Assembly (NCBI GenBank): GCA_013153575.1
Contig: JAADEE010000142.1
Location: 1 to 20,454, forward strand
Length of the DNA: 20,454 bases
Direction: 5' to 3'
Source of the DNA: Chlorobiota bacterium
GTDB taxonomy: Bacteria; Bacteroidota; Bacteroidia; Bacteroidales; JAADGE01
In this document: piece after piece, positions 1-6,370 of the stretch
How positions within the stretch are numbered: the stretch's first letter is position 1
Layout: each line of letters opens with the position of its first letter
Position numbers and translations under genes: made by a program
The notes under the pieces: model-generated
Database searches by the model: none
Seen by the model: only the letters and a program-made list of their open reading frames with translations
Told to the model about the DNA's origin: nothing

Positions 1-40
1 CAAAAATAAAAAAAACGCTTTCATTTTAACGAAAACGTTT
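1..40 (-). terminator. Intrinsic terminator downstream of the Xaa-Pro aminopeptidase gene
   Basis: Read on the minus strand, bases 40 to 31 (AAACGTTTTC) pair with 22 to 13 (GAAAGCGTTT). This makes a 10-bp stem with one G-U pair and an 8-base loop, followed directly by TTTTTATTTTTG (12 to 1). Stem plus U-rich tail is the classical rho-independent form. It lies about 80 bases past the peptidase stop codon. The rest of bases 41-119 is AT-rich with no gene that I can support. Confidence 0.65.
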
Positions 41-119
41 AAATATAATTATGAATTTAATATTAATTTTTACCAACTACTTCCGGCACCAACTAATGTA
101 TATTTTAAAACTTTTCAAG

Positions 120-1523
120 TTATACGTTTAATTTTCCACTATTTACCATGTCTTCAACATCTTTTATAGTTTTAGGAATAGGTTTTCCAAGAACTTTACA
201 AGAGTCTTTAGTTATTAAAATATCATCTTCAATTCTTATTCCTCCAAAATTTCTATAGTCTTCAAGTTTATCATAATTAATAAATTCAGAATGTTTTTTT
301 TCAGCTTTCCAAATATCAATTAATTCCGGAATAAAATAAATGCCGGGCTCAACAGTCATAACAAAACCTTCTTCAAGTTTTTTTGCCATTCGCAAAAATG
401 CTAAACCAAATTGCTTACTTCTTTTAAATTTATCATTATAACCAACATAGTTTTCTCCAAGTCCTTCCATATCATGAACATCAAGTCCCATCATATGACC
501 TAAACCATGAGGATAAAATAATGCATGAGCACCATTCGCAACAGCATCTTCAATATTTCCTTTCATTAAACCTATAGCTTTTAACCTTTCGGCAATGATT
601 TTTGCAGACAAAAGGTGCATTTCTTTGTATGCTACACCGTCTTTACTGTTTTTTATAACTTCAACATTTGCATCTAAAACAGCCTGATAAATGTCTTTTT
701 GTTTTGCAGAAAATTTTCCACCAACAGGAGAAACTCTTGTAATATCACTACAATAATGCATTGAAGATTCTGCTCCGGCATCTGCCAAAAGTAATTGTCC
801 TTTTTTTAATGTGTTATTATGATGATGATTATGAAGAATGTTTCCATTTACAGAAAGAATTACAGGAAACGAAACAGGACCACCTCCAGCAAGAGCTATT
901 CCTTCCATTGTGCCAAATATTTCTTGTTCTGTCATACCGGGCTGTGCCATTTTCATTGCAGTTGTGTGCATTTTGTATGCAACATCAATTGATGCTTCAA
1001 TGTTTGCAATTTCGTATTTATCTTTTTTCTCTCTTAATTTAATAACTGCTTTAATTAATTCTTCTGAAACGTTATTATTGATTTCATTAGCAGGAATATT
1101 TAGCAAATCTTGAAGTTGTAATTTTGTTTCAGCTCTGTAAGCCGGTAAAAAATGAATTTTTCTTCCTTGTGAAATGGCTTTTTTTATAAAATCTGCAGCA
1201 TTTGAAAGAGGTGCTGTGTTTTTTACTCCATTTTTTGATGCAAAATCTTTCATTGTTGGAAGTTTGCCCATCCAAATAATGTCATCAATATCAACATCGT
1301 TTCCAAACATATAATCTTCACCTGTGTTTACATCAATAATTCCAATAATATTTGGTTCTTTTACTCCAAAAAAGTAAAGGAAAGAACTATCTTGCCTAAA
1401 TGTGTAAATATTTGCAGGATAATTGAATGCAACATCAGTATTTCCCGGCAATAGAATTATTCCATCAGAAACTAATGAGGTTAATTTTTCTCTTCTTGAT
1501 ATATATACTTCTTTTTTAAACAT
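120..1523 (-). CDS. pepP: Xaa-Pro aminopeptidase, peptidase family M24B
   Basis: This 467-residue protein is a cytoplasmic metallo-aminopeptidase predicted to release the N-terminal residue from peptides with proline second. An N-terminal AMP_N-type domain (about residues 5-135, with the motif FRQDSSFLYFFG) precedes the pita-bread catalytic domain (about 170-440). All five metal ligands of the family are visible: Asp248 (LLADAG), Asp260 (CSDITR), His343 (HGLGHMMG), Glu392 (TVEPGIYF) and Glu432 (IRIEDD). The HNHHH stretch at 231-235 is in the usual position of the conserved active-site His. The length is normal for the Bacteroidota members. The ATG at 1523 has no Shine-Dalgarno sequence, and a good -7 box lies about 35 bases upstream. 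It follows the DksA-like gene after 91 bases and ends at an intrinsic terminator. There is no signal peptide. The family call is secure; exact substrate preference is inferred. Confidence 0.95.
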   Translation of the reverse strand: MFKKEVYISRREKLTSLVSDGIILLPGNTDVAFNYPANIYTFRQDSSFLYFFGVKEPNIIGIIDVNTGEDYMFGNDVDIDDIIWMGKLPTMKDFASKNGVKNTAPLSNAADFIKKAISQGRKIHFLPAYRAETKLQLQDLLNIPANEINNNVSEELIKAVIKLREKKDKYEIANIEASIDVAYKMHTTAMKMAQPGMTEQEIFGTMEGIALAGGGPVSFPVILSVNGNILHNHHHNNTLKKGQLLLADAGAESSMHYCSDITRVSPVGGKFSAKQKDIYQAVLDANVEVIKNSKDGVAYKEMHLLSAKIIAERLKAIGLMKGNIEDAVANGAHALFYPHGLGHMMGLDVHDMEGLGENYVGYNDKFKRSKQFGLAFLRMAKKLEEGFVMTVEPGIYFIPELIDIWKAEKKHSEFINYDKLEDYRNFGGIRIEDDILITKDSCKVLGKPIPKTIKDVEDMVNSGKLNV

Positions 1524-1558
1524 ATTTTGATTTTTTTAGTTTTATTAATTTTATTCTT

Positions 1559-1566
1559 CAAAAATA
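1559..1566 (-). promoter_or_regulatory. Candidate -7 promoter box for the Xaa-Pro aminopeptidase gene
   Basis: On the minus strand this reads TATTTTTG, a perfect match to the Bacteroidota -7 consensus TAnnTTTG. It would place transcription start about 30 bases before the ATG at 1523. No clear TTTG was found 19-21 bases further upstream, so only half of the promoter is supported. AT-rich sequence makes chance matches common. Confidence 0.35.
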
Positions 1567-1614
1567 ATAAATAAATTTTTGAAATTGTTGAAAATTTTGA
1601 TTTATAACATTTTA

Positions 1615-1947
1615 CTATCTTGCACATTTCACACAAAATCTGCTTTGTGGCATAAACAAAAGACGAGGTAATGGTATTGGTTGCTTACATTTTTGGCAAA
1701 GTCCAAAATCTTTACTGTTAATGGATTCCCGCATATATTTTAATGCGTTTAACTTTTTTTCTGATTGTCTAAGTGCAGCTTCTGTTACACTGTTATTGTT
1801 TATTGCATCCATTCTTGAAATTCTGCCGATTGCACAATCAGGAGCAACAGGTTTAATTAGCTCTTTATAATCTGCAATAATTATTTCTGTTTTTTGAATT
1901 TCTTCTAAGATTTTAGTTTCAATTTCTTTTTTTTCAGAGATAGTCAT
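1615..1947 (-). CDS. TraR/DksA-family zinc-finger protein
   Basis: A 110-residue protein of the TraR/DksA family, whose members enter the RNA polymerase secondary channel and adjust transcription, often together with ppGpp. The N-terminal half (about 1-75) is charged and helical, fitting the coiled-coil arm. Residues 35-50 contain PDCAIGRISRMDA, typical of short Bacteroidota homologues. The C-terminal zinc finger has four cysteines: Cys84 and Cys87 (CQKC), then Cys105 and Cys108 (CVKC). The frame can be extended three codons to a TTG at 1956, but the ATG at 1947 is the better start. It lies within the end of the upstream membrane-protein gene (14-base overlap), so translation is probably coupled. 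It is shorter than E. coli DksA (151 residues), so the role may be closer to TraR. Family membership is secure; target promoters are unknown. Confidence 0.88.
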   Translation of the reverse strand: MTISEKKEIETKILEEIQKTEIIIADYKELIKPVAPDCAIGRISRMDAINNNSVTEAALRQSEKKLNALKYMRESINSKDFGLCQKCKQPIPLPRLLFMPQSRFCVKCAR

Positions 1948-2902
1948 TTTTTTCAATTTCTTGATTATTGTATTCTGTGTGCAACTCTTTAAGTTGCTCT
2001 ATGAAAAAAGTTTCACTACTATTTTCTTCTAATTTCATTTCTACTTCAAACTCTATTTCGTTATCTTCAATTTTTTCTATATGGTCTGTGTTTTCTCCAA
2101 GCCTCTTTTTTCTTAATAAAATTCTTATAGCTTTAACAAGTCGTTCAAGGTTATTTGAGTAACCAAAAGGGACATTAAGCGATGGAATATCTGTAATAAC
2201 AGTTAATTTATCACCGGACATATTTGAAAGGGTGAAAACTTTTGCTTTTCCAATTGAAAGGTTTTCATTATTAATAAATTTATAGTTTAATGAAATAACG
2301 TCATTTTTAACAGATGCAATATCTTCAAAAAAGAACTCGTTTGTTTTTTCTTCGGAAATTGTGTTGTTTAACCAATCATATACACAAGAATAATAACTAA
2401 TAAACTTTTCTGTTGCAATTAATATTTGTATTTGCCATATTGAGTATATGTATGTGCCATCAGAACCTTGTTTTCTTATTATATTTTGAAAACTATTTTC
2501 ATCATTTTTCCAAAAAATAGGATGAGGTACAATTATTATATTTTCATCATTAAGAAGGTTTTGGTTGAGGCTTAGTTGTTCTAATGCTTTTGGTTTAATA
2601 ATTTCATCAATATCTTCAAAAAACCAAGTATCCATGTCTCCATCCTCTATGTTTTTAGGAGTAGTAGGAGTGGAAAAAATAAAAGGCTTTAGGAATATTC
2701 CCAAAGATAAAATTCCCATAAAAATTAGGATGTAACTTAAAATTGTAATATTGTTAAATAAGCCTATTTGTTGAAGATATAATAGTAAAATACCAATAAG
2801 TAAGAGAAGAATGCCATATTTTGAAAAGTCATTTGGCTTTTGTATTTCAACTTCTTTATTTTCGAAATATTTTTTTATTAAATCTCTTTTGGTGTAAGTC
2901 AT
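1934..2902 (-). CDS. Conserved-type membrane protein of unknown function, two transmembrane helices
   Basis: I do not recognise this 322-residue protein. It has a short charged N terminus (1-27), two hydrophobic segments (about 29-49 and 52-75) joined by a very short loop, and a long soluble part (about 76-322) that is probably cytoplasmic. The soluble part begins with an acidic stretch (85-100) and has alternating hydrophobic and polar segments suggesting beta strands, including an aromatic-rich region around 150-190. It ends in a very acidic tail (about 270-322). A membrane-anchored PH-like or other signalling domain is possible, but this is only a guess from the pattern. The ATG at 2902 is the only sensible start. 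The gene ends inside the DksA-like gene (14-base overlap), so the two are almost certainly one operon. Its 5' end faces mlaE across 76 bases. Confidence 0.75.
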   Translation of the reverse strand: MTYTKRDLIKKYFENKEVEIQKPNDFSKYGILLLLIGILLLYLQQIGLFNNITILSYILIFMGILSLGIFLKPFIFSTPTTPKNIEDGDMDTWFFEDIDEIIKPKALEQLSLNQNLLNDENIIIVPHPIFWKNDENSFQNIIRKQGSDGTYIYSIWQIQILIATEKFISYYSCVYDWLNNTISEEKTNEFFFEDIASVKNDVISLNYKFINNENLSIGKAKVFTLSNMSGDKLTVITDIPSLNVPFGYSNNLERLVKAIRILLRKKRLGENTDHIEKIEDNEIEFEVEMKLEENSSETFFIEQLKELHTEYNNQEIEKNDYL

Positions 2903-2913
2903 TTTTTAAAAAG

Positions 2914-2929
2914 TTTACAATTTTGTAAA
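2914..2929. promoter_or_regulatory. Perfect inverted repeat, possible operator, in the divergent region before mlaE
   Basis: TTTACAA, two bases, then TTGTAAA: a perfect 7+2+7 inverted repeat in the 76-base region between two divergent genes. It covers the proposed -33 box of the mlaE promoter, where a repressor would be expected to bind. The repeat is AT-rich, so chance is a serious alternative. Confidence 0.3.
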
Positions 2930-2953
2930 GATAGAAATTATTTACTTACTTTG
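2922..2953 (+). promoter_or_regulatory. Candidate Bacteroidota promoter for mlaE-mlaF
   Basis: TTTG at 2922-2925 (-33 box), a 20-base spacer, then TTACTTTG at 2946-2953, which matches TAnnTTTG at all but one defined position. Transcription would begin near 2958-2960, about 20 bases before the mlaE ATG at 2979. Confidence 0.5.
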
Positions 2954-2978
2954 TATTTATCTATAAAAACGATAATTA

Positions 2979-3722
2979 ATGATTGCATTTTTTTATCATA
3001 TTGGCAAATACATATTGTTTATGGGAAAAGTTTTTAAAAAGCCCCAAAAAACAAATGTGTTTATAAATAATTTATTTTTTGAAATAGAAAAAATAGGAAT
3101 AAATTCGATAGTTATTGTTTTTATAATTTCAATTTTCATGGGTGCGGTTATTACACTTCAAACTGCATACAATTTGGAAATTCCTCTTATTCCTCTTTAT
3201 GTTGTTGGACTTGGAACAAGAGATTCTATGTTTTTAGAATTTTCTTCTACAATTATTGCATTAATTTTAGCCGGAAAAGTTGGTGCAAATATAGCATCTG
3301 AAGTTGGAACAATGAAAACAAGAGAGCAAATAGAAGCTTTAGATATGATGGGCGTGCATTCTGAAAGTCATATTGTTTTACCAAAATTGTTGGCTGCTGT
3401 TTTTTCATTTCCGTTGTTAACACTTTTTAGTATGTTTGTTGGTATTTATGGAGGTTATTTAGCTGTTTATTTAACAGGAGCAATTCCTGTAGATAATTAT
3501 GTTTATGGTGTTCATTTTATGTTTGTTCCGTTTTATATTGTTTATTCCTTAATTAAAATGGTTGTTTTTGCAATAATTATTTCAACAATACCTGCTTATC
3601 AAGCTTATTATATTAAAGGTGGTGCAATAGAAATTGGAGTTGCAAGTACAAAAGCCGTTGTTTATTCAAGTATTCTTATTCTGTTTTTTAATGTTGTTTT
3701 AACTCAAATATTATTGTCTTGA
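2979..3722 (+). CDS. mlaE: MlaE-type ABC transporter permease (phospholipid transport)
   Basis: This 247-residue inner-membrane protein belongs to the MlaE permease family, the membrane core of MCE-type transporters that move phospholipids between inner and outer membranes. The family signature is clear at about 97-126: AGKVGANIASEVGTM followed by EQIEALDMMGV, matching the conserved coupling region (E. coli MlaE has a similar G-x-A-x-x-E-L-G-T-M block). Hydrophobic segments lie near 42-62, 65-78, 86-106, 133-165, 180-203 and 225-246, with an N-terminal amphipathic segment. Length is slightly under E. coli MlaE (260). It has a promoter candidate upstream and its TGA overlaps the TTG start of the ATPase gene, so the two are co-transcribed. 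No mlaD, mlaC or mlaB homologue is present in the window. Confidence 0.92.
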   Translation: MIAFFYHIGKYILFMGKVFKKPQKTNVFINNLFFEIEKIGINSIVIVFIISIFMGAVITLQTAYNLEIPLIPLYVVGLGTRDSMFLEFSSTIIALILAGKVGANIASEVGTMKTREQIEALDMMGVHSESHIVLPKLLAAVFSFPLLTLFSMFVGIYGGYLAVYLTGAIPVDNYVYGVHFMFVPFYIVYSLIKMVVFAIIISTIPAYQAYYIKGGAIEIGVASTKAVVYSSILILFFNVVLTQILLS

Positions 3723-4468
3723 TAGAAGTAAAAAACATATCAAAATCATTTGCAGATAATCATGTTCTTAAAGACATCTCACTTACTTTTAAAAGAGGTG
3801 AAACAAATCTTATCATAGGGCAAAGTGGTTCAGGAAAAACTGTTTTATTAAAATCAATTTTAGGAATACACCAAATTGATAAAGGACAAATAATATATGG
3901 CAATGAAGTTTATTCAGAAATGAATAATAAAGAAAAACAAAAAATAAGGGAACAAATAGGAATGGTATTTCAAGGAGGTGCTTTATTTGATTCTGCAACT
4001 GTTTTCGAAAATGTTATTTTCCCTTTACAAATGTTTTCCAATATGACAAAAAAAGAAATGGAAAAACAAGCACATTTTTGTCTTGAAAGAGTAAACCTAA
4101 ATAACTCAGATGATTTATTTCCTGGAGAAATAAGTGGAGGTATGCAAAAAAGAGTTGCTATAGCAAGGGCAATAGTATTAAATCCTAAATATTTGTTTTT
4201 TGATGAACCAAATTCCGGTTTAGACCCAAAAACATCTATTGTTATTGATAATTTAATAAAAGATTTAACCATAGAGTTTAACACTGTAACTGTTATAAAT
4301 ACGCATGATATGAATTCTGTTGTTGAAATAGGTGATAATATTGCCTTTATTCATAAAGGACAAAAATGGTGGACAGGAAATAGTGAAGAAATTTTAAAAG
4401 CAGATAATAAAGAATTAAATGATTTTGTTTTTGCAACAAAACTTATGCGTAGTATAAAGAAACAATAA
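3719..4468 (+). CDS. mlaF: MlaF-type ABC transporter ATP-binding protein
   Basis: This 249-residue ATPase is the predicted partner of the MlaE-type permease. All nucleotide-binding motifs are intact: Walker A GQSGSGKT (34-41), Q-loop VFQGG (Gln85), signature ISGGMQKR (138-145), Walker B ending FFDEP (Asp162, Glu163) and switch His196 (NTHD). SGGMQKR and DEPNSGLDP fit the MlaF/Ttg2A branch. The start appears to be TTG at 3719, inside the sequence TTGA, whose last three bases are the mlaE stop. No ATG occurs in this frame until well inside the Walker region, so a TTG start with translational reinitiation is the simplest reading. It is followed after 61 bases by the biotin carboxylase gene on the same strand, with no terminator seen between them. 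It would act at the cytoplasmic face of the inner membrane. Confidence 0.92.
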   Translation: MIEVKNISKSFADNHVLKDISLTFKRGETNLIIGQSGSGKTVLLKSILGIHQIDKGQIIYGNEVYSEMNNKEKQKIREQIGMVFQGGALFDSATVFENVIFPLQMFSNMTKKEMEKQAHFCLERVNLNNSDDLFPGEISGGMQKRVAIARAIVLNPKYLFFDEPNSGLDPKTSIVIDNLIKDLTIEFNTVTVINTHDMNSVVEIGDNIAFIHKGQKWWTGNSEEILKADNKELNDFVFATKLMRSIKKQ

Positions 4469-4529
4469 TCATTAACTTAAAACTTTATTAATCATAATAT
4501 TTATTATTTTAGAAGAACAAATTTAAGTT

Positions 4530-6026
4530 ATGGCAAAAATAAAAAAAATACTTATTGCAAACAGAGGCGAAATTGCTTTGCGCGTAATGCGTTCTGCAAA
4601 AGAAATGGGAATTAAAACAGTTGCTGTTTATTCTGAAGCAGATAGAAATTCACCTCATGTAAAATATGCTGATGAGGCTGTTCTTTTAGGACCTCCGGCA
4701 TCCGCAGAATCATATTTATTAGGTGATAAGATTATTAATTTTTGCAAAAAACTTAATGTTGATGCAATACACCCCGGATATGGTTTTCTTTCTGAAAATG
4801 CAGAATTTGCACAAAAAGTTAATGATGCAGGAATAATTTTTATTGGACCAAAACCTGATGCAATTAATTTAATGGGAGATAAACTTCAAGCAAAAGATAC
4901 TGTTAAAGAGTATAACATTCCAATGATTCCGGGCACAGATAAGGCAATAACAAATATTGAAGAAGCTAAGAAAATAGCAGAAAAAATTGGCTATCCAATT
5001 TTAATTAAAGCAGCTGCCGGAGGGGGAGGAAAAGGAATGCGTTCTGTTTTTAATCCTAGTGATTTTGAAGAACAAATGAACCTTGCAATTAATGAAGCAA
5101 CTTCTGCATTTGGGAATGGAAGTGTTTTTATTGAGAAATTTTTTACTTCACCACGTCATATCGAAATTCAAATAATGGCAGACTCGTTTGGAAATACTGT
5201 ATATTTATTTGAAAGAGATTGTTCAATTCAAAGAAGACACCAAAAAGTTATTGAAGAAGCGCCTTCGGCAGTTTTAACTTCAGAATTAAGAAAAAAAATG
5301 GGAGAGACTGCTGTAAATGTTGCAAAATCATGCAACTACACAGGAGCAGGAACTGTTGAGTTTTTGTATGATAGCGGAAATTTTTATTTTCTTGAAATGA
5401 ATACACGTTTACAGGTTGAACACCCTGTTACAGAACTTATTACAGGAGTTGATTTGGTGAAAGAACAAATAAGAGTTGCTGAAGGAGAAAAATTAAGTTT
5501 TACGCAAGACGATTTGCAAATAATTGGACATGCAATTGAAATCCGTGTTTATGCAGAAGATCCCCAAAACAATTTCTTACCGGATATTGGCAAGTTAGAA
5601 ACATATAAAAAACCGGAAGGCTACGGAGTTAGAGTTGATGATGGTTTTGAAGAGGGAATGGATATACCAATTTATTATGATCCAATGATTTCTAAAATGT
5701 GTGCCTATGGTAAAACAAGAGAAGAAGCAATTGACAGAATGATTCGTGCAATTGATGATTATAAAGTTATAGGTATTGAAACAACATTACCTTTTGGGAA
5801 ATTTGTTATGCAACATGACGCTTTTAGAAGTGGTAATTATAATACAAGTTTTGTTGGAACTCATTTTACTTCTGATAGTTTAATGCAAGAAGAAAATACG
5901 GATGAAGAAGAACTTGCTGCAATTTTTGCTTCAAAATTAATTTTTGAAAACCAGAATAAAACAAAAGTTTCACAAAAAGTTATTAAAACAAATAATATTT
6001 CTAATTGGAAAATTAGAAGAAGTTAA
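4530..6026 (+). CDS. accC: Biotin carboxylase subunit of acetyl-/propionyl-CoA carboxylase
   Basis: A 498-residue biotin carboxylase, which uses ATP and bicarbonate to carboxylate biotin on a carrier protein, the first half-reaction of acyl-CoA carboxylases. Visible domains are the N-terminal biotin carboxylase fold (1-115), ATP-grasp (about 116-330) and C-terminal domain (335-445). Key residues match E. coli AccC with a shift of about one: Lys118, Lys160, glycine-rich loop AAAGGGGKGM (161-170), Lys239, Glu277, Glu289, Asn291, Arg293, Glu297 and Arg339. The extra 50 C-terminal residues ending WKIRRS are usual for Bacteroidota acyl-CoA carboxylase alpha subunits, so acetyl- versus propionyl-CoA specificity cannot be told from this subunit. 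No carrier (BCCP) or carboxyltransferase gene lies next to it. Its stop overlaps that of the convergent small membrane protein gene (TTAA at 6023-6026). Confidence 0.93.
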   Translation: MAKIKKILIANRGEIALRVMRSAKEMGIKTVAVYSEADRNSPHVKYADEAVLLGPPASAESYLLGDKIINFCKKLNVDAIHPGYGFLSENAEFAQKVNDAGIIFIGPKPDAINLMGDKLQAKDTVKEYNIPMIPGTDKAITNIEEAKKIAEKIGYPILIKAAAGGGGKGMRSVFNPSDFEEQMNLAINEATSAFGNGSVFIEKFFTSPRHIEIQIMADSFGNTVYLFERDCSIQRRHQKVIEEAPSAVLTSELRKKMGETAVNVAKSCNYTGAGTVEFLYDSGNFYFLEMNTRLQVEHPVTELITGVDLVKEQIRVAEGEKLSFTQDDLQIIGHAIEIRVYAEDPQNNFLPDIGKLETYKKPEGYGVRVDDGFEEGMDIPIYYDPMISKMCAYGKTREEAIDRMIRAIDDYKVIGIETTLPFGKFVMQHDAFRSGNYNTSFVGTHFTSDSLMQEENTDEEELAAIFASKLIFENQNKTKVSQKVIKTNNISNWKIRRS

Positions 6027-6286
6027 AAAAGTTGAAGTTTCACTTTTAAAACCCAATAAACAAAAATTATTGCGGCTCCAAAAAAGAAGGTTTGAGCATA
6101 TTTCTCGAACCTTTTTTCATTTTCTTTTTTGAAATAATTTTTCAAACTTAAAAGAATAAAACCAATGCCGGAAAAAACAAAAATTCCTAATGATGCGTAA
6201 TCGTTACTCATTAAATAATTTAGAGTTGCAACAACAATTATGAATATTCCTGCAGATAATAGTAATATGTTTATTTTCTTTTCCAC
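6023..6286 (-). CDS. Small integral membrane protein of unknown function
   Basis: An 87-residue hydrophobic protein that I do not recognise. It has three likely membrane helices (about 5-25, 31-48 and 66-83), with a basic segment KNYFKKENEKRFEK (49-62) between helices 2 and 3, presumably cytoplasmic. The start is GTG at 6286; no in-frame ATG gives a sensible protein, since the next Met falls at residue 26 after the first helix. The whole frame fits between the biotin carboxylase stop and the uridine phosphorylase terminator. It begins just downstream of that terminator, so it is either read through from the phosphorylase gene or has an unseen promoter. No function is proposed. Confidence 0.6.
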   Translation of the reverse strand: MEKKINILLLSAGIFIIVVATLNYLMSNDYASLGIFVFSGIGFILLSLKNYFKKENEKRFEKYAQTFFFGAAIIFVYWVLKVKLQLF

Positions 6287-6301
6287 TTTTGTGATATTTA
6301 T

Positions 6302-6352
6302 AAAAAATATGCTAAATTTTTAAATCTTTTAAAGACTAAAAATTTAGCATAT
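6302..6352 (-). terminator. Intrinsic terminator of the uridine phosphorylase gene
   Basis: A perfect 16-bp stem: ATATGCTAAATTTTTA (6307-6322) against its complement at 6337-6352, with a 14-base loop that itself contains TCTTT/AAAGA. On the minus strand the stem runs straight into TTTTTT (6307 to 6302). It lies 18 bases after the phosphorylase stop. The stem is almost all A-T but long. Confidence 0.7.
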
Positions 6353-6370
6353 AAATTTGTTTAATTTTTG

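Noticed and set aside
41..119. A minus-strand frame ending L-V-G-A-G-S-S-W-stop and a direct repeat ACCAACTA (72-79, 88-95) before the M24B gene end
   Set aside because: The frame is closed by a TGA about 15 codons upstream, so it is not a gene end. The 8-base repeat is too short to mean anything alone.
810..835. Histidine-rich HNHHH stretch in the Xaa-Pro aminopeptidase as an extra metal site
   Set aside because: A His-containing stretch at this position is normal in Bacteroidota M24B enzymes; the surrounding ligands are the standard set.
761..1113. Two plus-strand open frames of about 90 codons inside the Xaa-Pro aminopeptidase gene
   Set aside because: They lie antisense to an intact, well-conserved gene, have no domain resemblance, and have skewed composition typical of shadow frames.
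1948..1956. TTG at 1956 as start of the DksA-like gene
   Set aside because: It adds only three codons before a good ATG; there is no reason to prefer it.
5944..6132. Plus-strand 62-codon frame across the biotin carboxylase end
   Set aside because: It overlaps the biotin carboxylase in another frame and runs antisense over the small membrane protein, and its composition is Lys/Phe-rich low complexity.
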